From NCBI GenBank assembly GCA_947647735.1, contig CANSLJ010000002.1:1-64000 (forward strand): a stretch of DNA of 64,000 nt. The letters run 5' to 3'. The notes beneath the pieces were generated by a model. The model ran no database searches, was not told the origin of the DNA, and was given only the letters and a program-made list of their open reading frames with translations. Every line of letters starts with the position of its first letter. Position 1 is the first letter of the stretch. Of the stretch, positions 42,476 through 51,672 are shown piece by piece. A program made the position numbers and the translations under genes. This DNA comes from an uncultured bacterium (lineage in GTDB: Bacteria; Bacillota; Clostridia; Lachnospirales; Lachnospiraceae).

Positions 42476-44020
42476 CTATCTGCCCCTCCCCCAGTATTTG
42501 CTGTCCGTCCTTCTGTAGCAGGCGGCTTCCGCCAGATGGCGCCTCTCGATCCGCTCACTCTCCTCCAGGTCCGCAATGGTCCTCGCCACCTTGATGATCT
42601 TGTGATAGGCCCTCGCACTCAGATTCATGGAGGAAAAGAGCTGCTCCATCATCTTCTGCTCCTTCTCCCCGAGCGGGCAGTACCTTCTCACCTGCGCCGG
42701 CCCCATATCCGCGTTAAAAGACAGGGTTGTCCCCTGAAACCGCCTCCCCTGCATGCGCCGTGCTCTCATGATACGCTCCGATATACAGGCACTGCTCTCT
42801 CCGCCTTTTTCGTCACTGAGTTTTGAGATATCCACCTTTTTTGCCTCCGCCACGATATCCATACGATCCAGTACAGGACCTGATATCTTATGCAGATAAT
42901 GCCCGATCTCATGCAGAGAGCAGGTGCAGTGATCTCTGTCCGGATAATAGCCACAGGGGCAGGGATTCATCGCTCCTACGATAAGGCAGGATGCGGGATA
43001 GGTAAAGGTACCGCTGCTCCTGGCGATCTGCACTTCCTTATCCTCCATAGGCTGGCGCAGGATCTCCAGCGTTGCCTTCTTAAATTCCGTCAGCTCGTCC
43101 AGAAACAGAACGCCGCGATGGGCAAGGCTCAAAACCCCCGGACGGGGCACTCTCCCGCCGCCCGCGAGGGCATGTTCCGAGATTGTATGATGAGGGCTCA
43201 GGAAAGGACGCCTGCATACAAGAGACTGTCTTTCCTTTAGCAGTCCCGCCACCGAATAGATCGTGGAGACCTCCAGGCTCTCCTCCATGCTCATAGGCGG
43301 CAGAATGGAGGGCATCCGTTTTGCGATCATTGTCTTTCCGCTGCCCGGCGGCCCTATCATCAACAGATGATGAAATCCTGCCGCCGCGATCTCCGCCGCC
43401 CGGCGAACCTCCTCCTGCCCCTGAATATCCGCAAAATCAGGCTGCTTTTCCTCCTGCTGTCTGAAAAGTTCTCTCAGTTCCACATGAGCCGGAGGGACAG
43501 GAGGATCCTCATACTGCCGCAAAAACACCGCCACCTCCTGCAGGGAGCCAAGCCCGTACACATCGATGCCCTCCACCACCGCGCCCTCGTTCTCGTTTCC
43601 CCTGGGCACGATACATCGCCGGAACCCGGCGGCTTTCGCCTCCCGCACGATCGGCAGAACACCCCGCACCGGACGCAGCTCCCCGTTCAGCCCCAGTTCC
43701 CCTATCATCAGAAGATTCACAAGGCTCTCTGCCGGCACCGCTTCCATGGAACACAAGATCCCCACCGCCACCGGCAGATCGTAGGCCGTCCCCTCCTTCG
43801 GGATATCCGCCGGTGAGATATTTACGGTGATCTTTCCCGCAGGCATTACAAAACCCGCATTTTTCAGTGCTACCCGCACCCGCTCCTTCGCTTCCTTCAC
43901 CTCGCTCCCGAGATAGCCCACCATCTCAAACCCCGGCAGCCCCTGTGCCGTATCCACCTCCACCTGCACCAGATAACTGTAGATACCGCGAATGCCGCCT
44001 GATATAACTGTACTGTACAT
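42476..44020 (-). CDS. comM: YifB/ComM family Mg-chelatase-like AAA+ ATPase
   Basis: ComM is a hexameric helicase that promotes branch migration of donor DNA in transformation in Gram-negatives; in Firmicutes the role is less clear. The 514-residue protein has an N-terminal Lon-protease-like ChlI domain (about 1-170), Walker A GPPGSGKTMIAKRMP (about 222-236), a conserved zinc-binding loop with paired Cys (MNPCPCGYYPDRDHCTCS, about 355-372) and a C-terminal helical lid (YHKIIKVARTIADLEES). GAGG lies before the ATG. It is upstream of dprA by 60 bp and likely co-transcribed. Confidence 0.93.
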   Translation of the reverse strand: MYSTVISGGIRGIYSYLVQVEVDTAQGLPGFEMVGYLGSEVKEAKERVRVALKNAGFVMPAGKITVNISPADIPKEGTAYDLPVAVGILCSMEAVPAESLVNLLMIGELGLNGELRPVRGVLPIVREAKAAGFRRCIVPRGNENEGAVVEGIDVYGLGSLQEVAVFLRQYEDPPVPPAHVELRELFRQQEEKQPDFADIQGQEEVRRAAEIAAAGFHHLLMIGPPGSGKTMIAKRMPSILPPMSMEESLEVSTIYSVAGLLKERQSLVCRRPFLSPHHTISEHALAGGGRVPRPGVLSLAHRGVLFLDELTEFKKATLEILRQPMEDKEVQIARSSGTFTYPASCLIVGAMNPCPCGYYPDRDHCTCSLHEIGHYLHKISGPVLDRMDIVAEAKKVDISKLSDEKGGESSACISERIMRARRMQGRRFQGTTLSFNADMGPAQVRRYCPLGEKEQKMMEQLFSSMNLSARAYHKIIKVARTIADLEESERIERRHLAEAACYRRTDSKYWGRGR

Positions 44021-44166
44021 TGATACCTCTTTTCTGAGGTTCTCGCGGAAATATTGTGAAAATATAATTTCTCGGATATAAATTACCGACTGTCATGGCT
44101 GCTGCCATGAAAAAAGATTGTTCATAAAATGTCTTTTCAGATACATAAGATTTAACAGATAATGAG

Positions 44167-44195
44167 ATTATAAAACACCGCTCTCGAATTTGCAA
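44167..44195 (-). promoter_or_regulatory. Sigma-A-type promoter for comM-dprA-topA
   Basis: TTGCAA (44190-44195) and a perfect TATAAT (44167-44172) are separated by 17 bases on the minus strand. It lies directly downstream of the terminator of the alarmone synthetase gene and gives a leader of about 140 nt that contains a CATGGC/GCCATG hairpin (44094-44109). Confidence 0.75.
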
Positions 44196-44198
44196 GCA

Positions 44199-44225
44199 AA
44201 AAATTTAAGGCGCAGGATCTGCGCC
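44199..44225 (-). terminator. Intrinsic terminator of the alarmone synthetase gene
   Basis: GGCGCAG (44209-44215) pairs perfectly with CTGCGCC (44219-44225) around a 3-base loop, and on the coding strand the stem is followed by TTAAATTTTTT. The stem begins at the stop codon itself, giving a compact rho-independent terminator. Confidence 0.85.
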
Positions 44226-44812
44226 TATCGAAACCTCTTAAAATAATTTTCCACCTCCCGCAGCGTCTCGCTGTAGAGCATCAACTCCTCCTTGATCTGC
44301 TCCCGATCCTTCTCCCGGTTGCCCTTATATAAGATCCTGTGTTCCATACTCGCCCACAGATCCATCTCCATGGTCCGAAACTGCACTTCCACCGGAAAGA
44401 TCTCCATCGTATCCGCACAGTACACAGGCACTCCGATGATCAGATGATAGCTCCGGTAGCCGTTCGCCTTCGGCTGCTTGATATAGTCCTTCTCCCTGAT
44501 AAACACCAGCTCCGACTGCCTTGTCAGCAGTTCCACCAGCCTGTAAATATCTTCCAGAAACAGGCATATCACCCGTATGCCGGCAATATCCCTCAGATTG
44601 TCCTTCGCGTTTTTCACGGAGGTATCCAGTTTTTTCTTGGTCAGTTTATTTTCTATACTGTCTTTTGTCTTAATCCTGTTATGGATCGTATGATAAAGCT
44701 GCTCCTCTTCCTTATTATAAAGGGAATGTCCGAGCACCCTGATCCTGATCAGCAGCATATTCATGGCATCCTCATAAGGACGGACCAGCTTATAATATTC
44801 CGTATCGTTCAT
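44225..44812 (-). CDS. Small alarmone synthetase (RelA/SpoT domain)
   Basis: A 195-residue single-domain (p)ppGpp synthetase of the RelQ/YjbM type. Such enzymes transfer pyrophosphate from ATP to GTP or GDP to make stress alarmones. Visible motifs are the basic KTKDSIENKLTKK (about 48-60), RDIAGIRVICLFLEDIY (the G-loop Asp/Arg region, about 76-92), KPNGYRSYHLIIGVPV-like (here KANGYRSYHLIIGVPV, about 113-128) and VEVQFRTMEMDLWASMEHR (about 140-158). No hydrolase domain is present. It is flanked by its own promoter and terminator, so it is monocistronic. (p)ppGpp production would lower GTP and so relieve CodY repression; that link to the neighbouring codY region is inference. Confidence 0.92.
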   Translation of the reverse strand: MNDTEYYKLVRPYEDAMNMLLIRIRVLGHSLYNKEEEQLYHTIHNRIKTKDSIENKLTKKKLDTSVKNAKDNLRDIAGIRVICLFLEDIYRLVELLTRQSELVFIREKDYIKQPKANGYRSYHLIIGVPVYCADTMEIFPVEVQFRTMEMDLWASMEHRILYKGNREKDREQIKEELMLYSETLREVENYFKRFR

Positions 44813-44847
44813 AATGATCTTTCCTGTTGTTTCTCATTCGTGATTAT

Positions 44848-44875
44848 ATTATATCATACTTCCAAATTATGTCTA
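44848..44875 (-). promoter_or_regulatory. Sigma-A-type promoter for the alarmone synthetase
   Basis: TAGACA (44870-44875) and TATAAT (44848-44853) are separated by 16 bases on the minus strand; a second overlapping TATAAT lies at 44843-44848. The predicted start is about 30 bp before the ATG. Confidence 0.7.
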
Positions 44876-44902
44876 TGCTGTGATCAATTTATGAAAAATG
44901 TT

Positions 44903-45550
44903 TTATATTTCCACTTTCTCCTCCAGCGCCCTGCGAAGTTTATGCAGCGCCCTCTTCTCGATCCGGCTCACATAGCTTCTGGAAATGCCCATCATCTCGC
45001 CGACCTCCCGCTGTGTCACCTCATCTCCGGTCTTCAGCCCGTAGCGGTAGGCAATGATCTCGCGCTCCCGCCCGCTGAGCGCTTTCCCTAAAACCCCTCT
45101 GAGCTGTTCTATGCTCTCCCGGTTCTCAAGCTGCTCCAGCGCTCCCGGCTGTTCATACTCTATAATGTCAAGAAGGTTCACCTCATTCCCCTCCCTGTCT
45201 GTCCCCATCGGTTCATAGAGAGAGACCTCCCGGGATATTTTTTTATGTCCCCGCAGCATCATCAATATCTCATTTTCGATACATCTTGCCGCATAAGTCG
45301 CAAGCCTTGTGCCCTTTCCCGGCACATAGGTATTTACCGCTTTGATCAGCCCGATCGTGCCGCAGGAGATCATGTCTTCCATATCCTCCGGCGCGCCGGC
45401 ATATTTTTTCAACACATAGGCGACCAGCCGCAGATTCCGTTCAATCAGAACATCCTTCGCCTCCAGCCTTTCTGTTTCGCTGCCGGAATGATACTCCTTT
45501 AAATAATACGCTTCTTCTTCTGGTGTCAGTGGTTTGCTGAATGTCTTCAT
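44903..45550 (-). CDS. sigK: Sporulation sigma factor SigK
   Basis: SigK directs late mother-cell transcription in sporulation. The 215-residue protein has region 2 with the distinctive NVLIERNLRLVAYVLKKYAG-like block (here DVLIERNLRLVAYVLKK), ISCGTIGLIKAVNTY, KGTRLATYAARCIENEILM, and region 4 with TQREVGEMMGISRSYVSRIEKRAL. This is closer to SigK than to SigE. The ATG at 45548-45550 has GGAGG six bases upstream. From that start the protein begins directly at the region before 2.1, without the roughly 20-residue hydrophobic pro-sequence that B. subtilis removes. The gene is intact, with no skin element. Confidence 0.9.
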   Translation of the reverse strand: MKTFSKPLTPEEEAYYLKEYHSGSETERLEAKDVLIERNLRLVAYVLKKYAGAPEDMEDMISCGTIGLIKAVNTYVPGKGTRLATYAARCIENEILMMLRGHKKISREVSLYEPMGTDREGNEVNLLDIIEYEQPGALEQLENRESIEQLRGVLGKALSGREREIIAYRYGLKTGDEVTQREVGEMMGISRSYVSRIEKRALHKLRRALEEKVEI

Positions 45551-45627
45551 GAAAAGCCTCCGGAACCGCTTTCTATATCTTATGATTCCATGCTTTTCCA
45601 AAGTGCCTGTTCCACCGAAAGAAATCG

Positions 45628-46917
45628 TTACAGCAAAAACTCCGCCAGCACCACGTTGCTGACATCAATCCCCTTTTTTGTCAGGAAAATCCTGTCCTCT
45701 GCCCGAGCCAGAAGCCCCTGCCCTTCCAGCTTCTTTAAAACAGCCCCGTAAACCTCCTCTATCGGGACATGAAAATACTCCTGAAACTCTTCTGCCGAAA
45801 CCCCTTTTATCAGCCGCAGCCCCAGAAACATAAATTCCTCCATCTGCTCCTGTATCTGCAGATATTGTTCCTCCCGGTGCAGGCTTTCTGCCATATCCAG
45901 CCCCTCCGGCACTGTTTTCGAGGTATCACTCCTCTCCACTCTTCCTTCTTCTGAGACGGCACCCTCCTTCCCGCATCCGCCATGCCGGAAAACAGCTCCA
46001 TACTCTTTCAGATCCCTGCTTTTCGTAAACCTGCAGTTCTCCATAAGAGAAGCGGCTCCCGGGCCGAATCCCAGATAATTCCCCCTCTTCCAGTAAGTGA
46101 TATTATGACGGCATTCATACCCCGGCAGCGCATAGTTGGAGATCTCATACCTGCAATATCCCACCTGCCCGAGTATCTTTCCCGTCATCTCATACATCTG
46201 CCTCTCCTCCTCCTCGGACGGCAGCAGATGCGCTCTGTCCTCCCCGTACTTCTCTCTCAGCCGCTCCGCCTCCCCGTACTGCTCATAAAAGGGCGTCCCC
46301 TCCTCAATGATCAGACTGTAGGCGGAAATATGTTCCGGCCGGAGTTCTGTCACTTTCCGCAGCGTATCCTCATAACTTCCCCTACTCTGCCCCGGCAGTG
46401 CTGACATGATATCCACATTGATATTCCGAAAACCCGCCTCCCTCGCGGCATGATAGGTTTCCAGAAAATCTTCCCAACTGTGGATCCTTCCCAGTTTTTT
46501 CAATTCCTCATCCTGCGCGGACTGCAGGCCGATGCTGAGCCTGTTAAATCCCGCCTTTTTTAACTTCCGCAGATCCTCCCGGCTCACCGTGCCGGGATTA
46601 CATTCCAGAGTGATCTCCGGCTCTTCCGCTTCTTCCTTCACACAAAAGCAGGACCTCAGCTTATCCAAAATCCTTTCCAGCTGCTCCGGCCGTAACGTGG
46701 TCGGCGTCCCTCCGCCAAAGAAAACCGTCTCCCCGCAATACCCCGGATAACGCCCGGCCTCCTGCTCGATCTCCTCACAGATCTGTTCCACATACCTCTC
46801 CTTCTCCTCCCTGGTCCCCGGAGCCGAAAGAAAATCACAATATGCACATTTCCTGACACAGAACGGAACATGCACGTACAGTCCCGCCGTTTTTTTCTCT
46901 TCTCCAACCCTCTTCAT
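45628..46917 (-). CDS. hemW: Radical SAM protein HemW (coproporphyrinogen oxidase-like)
   Basis: HemW is a radical-SAM haem chaperone related to HemN. The 429-residue protein has the 4Fe-4S motif Cys20-x3-Cys24-x2-Cys27 in VPFCVRKCAYCDF, the GGGTPTTL block (about 77-84), NRLSIGLQSAQDEELKKLGR and SYSLIIEEGTPF, and a C-terminal HemN-type winged-helix domain after an acidic, low-complexity insert (about 305-340). The open frame runs on upstream into lepA, so the ATG at 46915-46917 with AAGGG seven bases before it is preferred; the ATG at 46932 is an alternative. It follows lepA by about 80 bp, a common pairing. Confidence 0.92.
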   Translation of the reverse strand: MKRVGEEKKTAGLYVHVPFCVRKCAYCDFLSAPGTREEKERYVEQICEEIEQEAGRYPGYCGETVFFGGGTPTTLRPEQLERILDKLRSCFCVKEEAEEPEITLECNPGTVSREDLRKLKKAGFNRLSIGLQSAQDEELKKLGRIHSWEDFLETYHAAREAGFRNINVDIMSALPGQSRGSYEDTLRKVTELRPEHISAYSLIIEEGTPFYEQYGEAERLREKYGEDRAHLLPSEEEERQMYEMTGKILGQVGYCRYEISNYALPGYECRHNITYWKRGNYLGFGPGAASLMENCRFTKSRDLKEYGAVFRHGGCGKEGAVSEEGRVERSDTSKTVPEGLDMAESLHREEQYLQIQEQMEEFMFLGLRLIKGVSAEEFQEYFHVPIEEVYGAVLKKLEGQGLLARAEDRIFLTKKGIDVSNVVLAEFLL

Positions 46918-46969
46918 GCCATATCCCTTCATCCCGCCGTAAAACAGAGCCTTCCTGATAAACAGCAAA

Positions 46970-46989
46970 GGGGCGGCCGCAACCGCCCC
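46970..46989 (-). terminator. GC-rich hairpin downstream of lepA
   Basis: GGGGCGG (46970-46976) pairs perfectly with CCGCCCC (46983-46989) in a 7-bp stem with a 6-base loop, followed on the coding strand by TTTGCTGTTT. It is probably a partial terminator or attenuator between lepA and hemW. Confidence 0.55.
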
Positions 46990-46997
46990 AAACTCTC

Positions 46998-48815
46998 TTA
47001 ATCCCGTGTATCCAGCTTCAACACACTCATAAAAGCACTCTGCGGGATCTCCACGTTGCCCACCTGACGCATCCGCTTCTTGCCCTCCTTCTGCTTCTCC
47101 AGCAGCTTTTTCTTTCGGGTGATATCGCCGCCGTAGCACTTTGCCAGCACATCCTTGCGCATCGCCTTCACGGTCTCCCTGGCGATAACCTTGCCGCCCA
47201 CCGCCGCCTGGATCGGGATCTCAAACAGATGCCTCGGGATCTCCTCCTTCAGCTTCTCGCACATCTTCCTTCCTCTCTCATAGGCGCTGTCCGCATGCAC
47301 GATAAAGGAAAGGGCATCCACCTCCTCCTTGTTGATCAAAATATCCAGCTTCACCAGCTTCGATGTCTCATAGCCTTTCAGATCATAATCAAAGGACGCA
47401 TAACCCCTGGAACGGGATTTCAGCGCATCAAAGAAATCATAGATGATCTCATTGAGCGGCAGTTCATATTTCAGAAGCGCCCTCGTCGTCTCAATATACT
47501 CCGTGCTCAGATACCGGCCTCTCCGCTCCTGACAGAGCTGCATGATCGGACCGATAAATTCTGTCGTCACCATGATCTCCGCACTGACGATAGGCTCCTC
47601 CATATAATCGATCTCCGAGGGATCCGGCAGATTGGAGGGATTGGTCAGCTCGATCATCTCTCCGCTTGTCTTGTATACTTTATAGATAACGCCCGGCGCC
47701 GTTGTCACCAGATCCAGATTGTACTCCCGCTCAAGCCTCTCCTGAATGATATCCAGATGGAGCAGTCCCAGAAAACCGCAGCGGAATCCAAATCCCAGAG
47801 CCAGGGATGTCTCCGGCTCATAAAACAGCGACGCATCGTTCAACTGCAGCTTTTCCAGCGCATCCCGCAGATCCGGATATTTATTCGTATCCGCCGGATA
47901 GATGCCGCAATATACCATAGGATTTACTTTTTTGTATCCCGGCAGAGGCTCCCCGCAGGGGTTGTCCAGATCCGTCACCGTATCGCCAACCCGGGTATCC
48001 TTTACATTCTTGATCGAAGCAGTCAGATAGCCCACCATCCCCGCCTCCAGTTCCTCACAGGGAATGAACTGCCCCGCGCCGAAGTAGCCCACCTCCACCA
48101 CTTCCGCCGTGGCACCGGTTGCCATCATCTTAATGCGCGTCCCCTTTTTCACCCTGCCTTCCCGCAGGCGGCAGAACACGATGACACCCTTATAGGAATC
48201 ATAGACCGAATCAAAGATCAGCGCTTTTAACGGCGCATCCGCACTGCCCTTTGGCGCAGGCACCTTCTCCACCACCTGTTCCAGCACATCCTCGATGCCG
48301 ATCCCGTTCTTTGCGGAGATCAGCGGCGCGTCCTGCGCTTCAATCCCGATCACATCCTCGATCTCCTCTATCACATGCTCCGGGTCCGCGCTGGGCAGAT
48401 CGATCTTGTTGATCACCGGAAATACATCCAGATCGTGATCCAGCGCCAGATATACGTTGGCAAGGGTCTGCGCCTCGATCCCCTGCGCCGCATCCACCAC
48501 CAAAATGGCGCCGTCACATGCCGCCAGCGCCCGGCTCACCTCATAGTTAAAATCCACATGTCCCGGCGTATCGATCAGATTGAAGATATACTCCTCCCCG
48601 TCCTTCGCCTGATACACCAGCCGCACGGTCTGGGCTTTGATCGTAATGCCCCGCTCCCGCTCCAAATCCATATTGTCAAGCACCTGATCCTGCATCTCCC
48701 TGCTGGTGAGAAGCCCGGTCTTCTCGATGATCCGGTCCGCCAGCGTGGATTTGCCGTGGTCGATATGTGCGATGATACAAAAATTTCTGATCCTGCTCTG
48801 ATCTGTCTGCGCCAT
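46998..48815 (-). CDS. lepA: Elongation factor 4 (back-translocating GTPase LepA)
   Basis: LepA/EF4 is a ribosome-associated GTPase. The 605-residue protein has the G domain with [14 protein letters not shown] (P-loop, about 16-29), [18 protein letters not shown] and [10 protein letters not shown], then domains II, III and V and the LepA-specific C-terminal domain (about 490-605) with [26 protein letters not shown] lies before the ATG. Full length. Confidence 0.97.
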   Translation of the reverse strand: MAQTDQSRIRNFCIIAHIDHGKSTLADRIIEKTGLLTSREMQDQVLDNMDLERERGITIKAQTVRLVYQAKDGEEYIFNLIDTPGHVDFNYEVSRALAACDGAILVVDAAQGIEAQTLANVYLALDHDLDVFPVINKIDLPSADPEHVIEEIEDVIGIEAQDAPLISAKNGIGIEDVLEQVVEKVPAPKGSADAPLKALIFDSVYDSYKGVIVFCRLREGRVKKGTRIKMMATGATAEVVEVGYFGAGQFIPCEELEAGMVGYLTASIKNVKDTRVGDTVTDLDNPCGEPLPGYKKVNPMVYCGIYPADTNKYPDLRDALEKLQLNDASLFYEPETSLALGFGFRCGFLGLLHLDIIQERLEREYNLDLVTTAPGVIYKVYKTSGEMIELTNPSNLPDPSEIDYMEEPIVSAEIMVTTEFIGPIMQLCQERRGRYLSTEYIETTRALLKYELPLNEIIYDFFDALKSRSRGYASFDYDLKGYETSKLVKLDILINKEEVDALSFIVHADSAYERGRKMCEKLKEEIPRHLFEIPIQAAVGGKVIARETVKAMRKDVLAKCYGGDITRKKKLLEKQKEGKKRMRQVGNVEIPQSAFMSVLKLDTRD

Positions 48816-48848
48816 TTTATACCTCCTGACTTACTGTACTCACGCATT

Positions 48849-48877
48849 AGTATAGCAAGCTTTCGCAGAATCGGCAA
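48849..48877 (-). promoter_or_regulatory. Sigma-A-type promoter for lepA
   Basis: TTGCCG (48872-48877) and TATACT (48849-48854) are separated by 17 bases, with an extended -10 TGC just upstream. This lies between the spoIIP stop and the lepA start and gives a short leader. Confidence 0.65.
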
Positions 48878-48886
48878 ACTATTTTT

Positions 48887-50299
48887 TTACTCTCCGCTCA
48901 GTACCATATCCAGCACCCTCGCCAGCGGCCCGCAGGCATTCATCGCCTCCTGCACCGTATTATTCTGCGCCCCCAGCTCCACCAGTAATGTTCTGGCTTT
49001 CAAATGCATATTATAGCGGTATCCCTTTAAATAGATCTTCCTCGTCAGTCCCGGATAATATTCCTCGCACGCCTTCTGCATCTGAAAGGAAAAGGCGAGA
49101 TTCCCCTGCAGGTTTTCGTTGGGAAGGTAACTGATCTCCCCCAGTTCCCTCACCCGGGAGAGCCCGTTAAAAAACATAAACCTTGCCGTGGGCTGCCCCT
49201 CTATCTCCGTCACCAGCCTTGTACTCTCCGCCACGGAATCCCTGTGCAGGTCGATCACAACCTCGATCGTTGGATTTTCCTTCAGCACCTGCTCCAGCGC
49301 AGGCAGAGCGCAGGAATAGGCATAATCCCTGTTCTCATCGTACTGTCCGATGTGGTGAAGCACCTGATAACCGTACTCCTCCCGCAGGATCTTCGCAAGC
49401 TGTTCCCCGACCCCCACGACCGTGGTGGACATATCCCCCTCCACCGAATCCGCAAACCCTTCCCGGGAATGGGTATGGTAGATCAGGATCTGGGGCCCTG
49501 TGCCTCCTTTTGCGATCTTCAGGTCTGTCCCCGTCAGCTTTTTTATATCCAGCTCTTTAGCCGAAGTATAAGTATTGGCATCCACCGTATAAAATTTTCC
49601 GGCAAGCGCCTCGAATTCCCTGTAGTCCTCTATGGAGATATTCTGTGATTTTTCCGTATGTATCAGTTCCCTGTAAATTTCCGTATCCGCAGGCTCCGCA
49701 CTCCCGTCGATGATCATAAAATGGGAGCCTTCCTCATTTAACCGCTCCCCCTCCTCCTCTGTCTCCTCTATTATCATGCCGCCCTGTCCGCTCCCGTTTT
49801 TTCCGCTTAAGGAGCCATCCTCCGCAGCGCTTGTACCGTTTTCCTCTTCCCCGTTATCCTGTCCGCTTCCTTCCCCGGCGCCATCTTCTCCTCCGGTCCC
49901 ATCCTGCCCGCTTCCGTTTCCTGCGCCGCCCTGTCCGCCGCCTTCTCCGCCTGCATCCTGTCCCGACATGTCCTCCATCGTTCCCTCCTCGGCTTCCCGC
50001 ATCAGGATCTCCACATATTCCTTATAGTACTGGTTCATCATGCCGTCCCCGAAATAGGAAATGCTGTAGCTGTAAAGCGGCAGTTCCCGGGATATCATAT
50101 CCATCACCCTTCCCTCCGCGCCGACGCTCCTGTCCCCGTAGGCAAGGGTGTCCATGCAAAAGGCAGCGGTAGGGATAAACTGTCCGTAAACTCTCTCCAC
50201 AAGCGCCCCCTCCGGACTGAGAAAGATCAGAAACGACGCCGCAGACAGTAGCAACAGGAAAACCGCTTTCTGTCTGCCCTCTCTATATTTCCAACGCAA
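48887..50299 (-). CDS. spoIIP: Stage II sporulation protein P (SpoIIP)
   Basis: SpoIIP is a membrane-anchored amidase/endopeptidase that degrades peptidoglycan during engulfment. The 470-residue protein has an N-terminal anchor (about 11-28, KAVFLLLLSAASFLIFL), a first conserved helical part, and a C-terminal N-acetylmuramoyl-L-alanine amidase domain (about 260-465) with ILIYHTHSREGFAD, VVGVGEQLAKIL and VVIDLHRDSV zinc-site motifs. A striking Gly/Gln/Asp/Glu/Ser-rich tract occupies about 113-174. The start is probably the TTG at 50297-50299 inside the gpr end, with no clear ribosome site; coupling to gpr is likely. Confidence 0.93.
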   Translation of the reverse strand: MRWKYREGRQKAVFLLLLSAASFLIFLSPEGALVERVYGQFIPTAAFCMDTLAYGDRSVGAEGRVMDMISRELPLYSYSISYFGDGMMNQYYKEYVEILMREAEEGTMEDMSGQDAGGEGGGQGGAGNGSGQDGTGGEDGAGEGSGQDNGEEENGTSAAEDGSLSGKNGSGQGGMIIEETEEEGERLNEEGSHFMIIDGSAEPADTEIYRELIHTEKSQNISIEDYREFEALAGKFYTVDANTYTSAKELDIKKLTGTDLKIAKGGTGPQILIYHTHSREGFADSVEGDMSTTVVGVGEQLAKILREEYGYQVLHHIGQYDENRDYAYSCALPALEQVLKENPTIEVVIDLHRDSVAESTRLVTEIEGQPTARFMFFNGLSRVRELGEISYLPNENLQGNLAFSFQMQKACEEYYPGLTRKIYLKGYRYNMHLKARTLLVELGAQNNTVQEAMNACGPLARVLDMVLSGE

Positions 50300-51176
50300 T
50301 ATTGATTGCCTCCGATACCGTATAACTTAGTCTGTTCACCACATCATCGATATCTTTTGTTGTCACATACATATTCTGCAGTTCCGCCATCTTCACCGCA
50401 TGGACGTCCGAGCAGAACAGCATCTCCCGCTCCACCTGCTCCACCGCGTCCCCGACGATGGTTCCCGCGTCCACCACCGTCGGGATCCCGATCCCGATCA
50501 CCGGCACTCCCAGCGTTTCCCTGGTCAGCGCATGGCGGTGGTTCCCTACGCCGGAACCGGGCTGTACGCCGGTATCCGTGATCTGGATGGTCCGGTTCAG
50601 CCTTTTTGTGCTCCTCGCCGCCAGCGCGTCGATGGCAATGATCACATCCGGCTCCGTCTGTTCCACCACGCCGCGGATGATCTCGCAGGTCTCCATGCCC
50701 GTCTTTGCCATAACGCCGGGGACAATGGCGCTGGTCGTATGCATTTTGTTCTTATTATATGCCGCTTTCCCGAACTCTCTGACCACATGCCTTGTAATAT
50801 GAAGCTGATCCGCCGCATTCGGCCCTAAGGCATCCGCCGTCACCTCACGATTTCCAAGCCCCACCACAAGTACGGAAAGCTCATCCTTTTCATCCGGCAA
50901 AAGCTCCCGGATCTGGTCCGCCACCTTTTCCGATATCTCGCGATGGTAGTCCTCATCCGGCGTCGCCATCCTTGGCGCCTCCAGCGTGATATAGGTGCCC
51001 ATCGGCTTACCCATGATCTTTGCACCGTTTCTGGTCTCGATGATTACCCTCGTGATATAAATCTCATTTTCCGTATCTTTTTCCTCTTCCACACGGACAC
51101 CCCGGATCTCCTCATCCGGTTTCTGTACCGTTTCCTTTGCCTCTAACGCAAGGTCTGTTCTTACCTGGACTCCCAT
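50283..51176 (-). CDS. gpr: Germination protease GPR
   Basis: GPR is the spore-specific endopeptidase that degrades small acid-soluble proteins at germination. It is made as a zymogen that autoprocesses. The 297-residue protein begins MGVQVRTDLALEAKETVQKP, the region containing the propeptide, and continues with LVVGLGNREVTADALGP, HTTSAIVPGVMAKTGMET, AIDALAARSTKRLNRTIQ, DTGVQPGSGVGNHRHALT and GIPTVVDAGTIVGDAV, all typical of family A25. The ATG at 51174-51176 with AAGGTGG upstream is preferred over a GTG four codons earlier. It overlaps spoIIP, the usual gpr-spoIIP pair. Confidence 0.96.
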   Translation of the reverse strand: MGVQVRTDLALEAKETVQKPDEEIRGVRVEEEKDTENEIYITRVIIETRNGAKIMGKPMGTYITLEAPRMATPDEDYHREISEKVADQIRELLPDEKDELSVLVVGLGNREVTADALGPNAADQLHITRHVVREFGKAAYNKNKMHTTSAIVPGVMAKTGMETCEIIRGVVEQTEPDVIIAIDALAARSTKRLNRTIQITDTGVQPGSGVGNHRHALTRETLGVPVIGIGIPTVVDAGTIVGDAVEQVEREMLFCSDVHAVKMAELQNMYVTTKDIDDVVNRLSYTVSEAINIALEI

Positions 51177-51266
51177 AAGTAACCCCACCTTATCTTTCCT
51201 CTTACATTTTTATTCAGATAAATACCCGAATAGTAATATTTTTGGCAATTAATACGAAATTATGTA

Positions 51267-51295
51267 TTGACAGAAACGCTTTCTGACTTTAAAAT
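51267..51295 (+). promoter_or_regulatory. Sigma-A-type promoter for rpsT
   Basis: A perfect TTGACA (51267-51272) is followed after 17 bases by TAAAAT (51290-51295). It gives a leader of about 94 nt before the TTG start of rpsT. It is one of the strongest promoters in the window. Confidence 0.85.
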
Positions 51296-51395
51296 AGATG
51301 CGTATGTTTACGTTAGTTGTCCGTGTCTCGCTAAGGTAACATCAACTCTATCAAAAAAATACGAACGAACAGTAGAAATCATTGGAGGTATCATC

Positions 51396-51659
51396 TTGGC
51401 TAACATTAAATCTGCAAAGAAGCGTATTCTGGTAAACCGGACAAAAGCTGCGAGAAATAAATCCATCAAGTCCGCTACCAAGACCGCGATCAAGAAAGTT
51501 TATGCTGCTATCGATGCAAAGGATAAGGAAGCTGCAAAGGCTGCGTTGCTTGCTGCCACATCCACGATCGATAAAGCTGCCAGCAAAGGCATCTATCATA
51601 AAAACAACGCTTCCAGGAAAATATCACGTTTAAATCTTGCCGTGAATAAGATGGAATAG
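51396..51659 (+). CDS. rpsT: 30S ribosomal protein S20
   Basis: S20 binds 16S rRNA early in 30S assembly. The 87-residue basic protein reads ANIKSAKKRILVNRTKAARN and ends ISRLNLAVNKME. The start is a TTG (51396-51398) with GGAGG seven bases upstream. The frame is open further upstream but without a ribosome site or family similarity. A non-ATG start is a known feature of rpsT, often tied to autoregulation. It is divergent from gpr. Confidence 0.96.
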   Translation: MANIKSAKKRILVNRTKAARNKSIKSATKTAIKKVYAAIDAKDKEAAKAALLAATSTIDKAASKGIYHKNNASRKISRLNLAVNKME

Positions 51660-51672
51660 CATTGAGAAACGC

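Noticed and set aside
46918-47139. N-terminal extension of hemW into lepA
   Set aside because: The extra residues overlap lepA in another frame, have no similarity to HemW and lack a ribosome site; the radical-SAM domain begins after the chosen start.
51267-51395. 43-codon N-terminal extension of rpsT
   Set aside because: It would begin over the promoter -10/-35 region, whereas the TTG start has a perfect ribosome site and family N-terminus.
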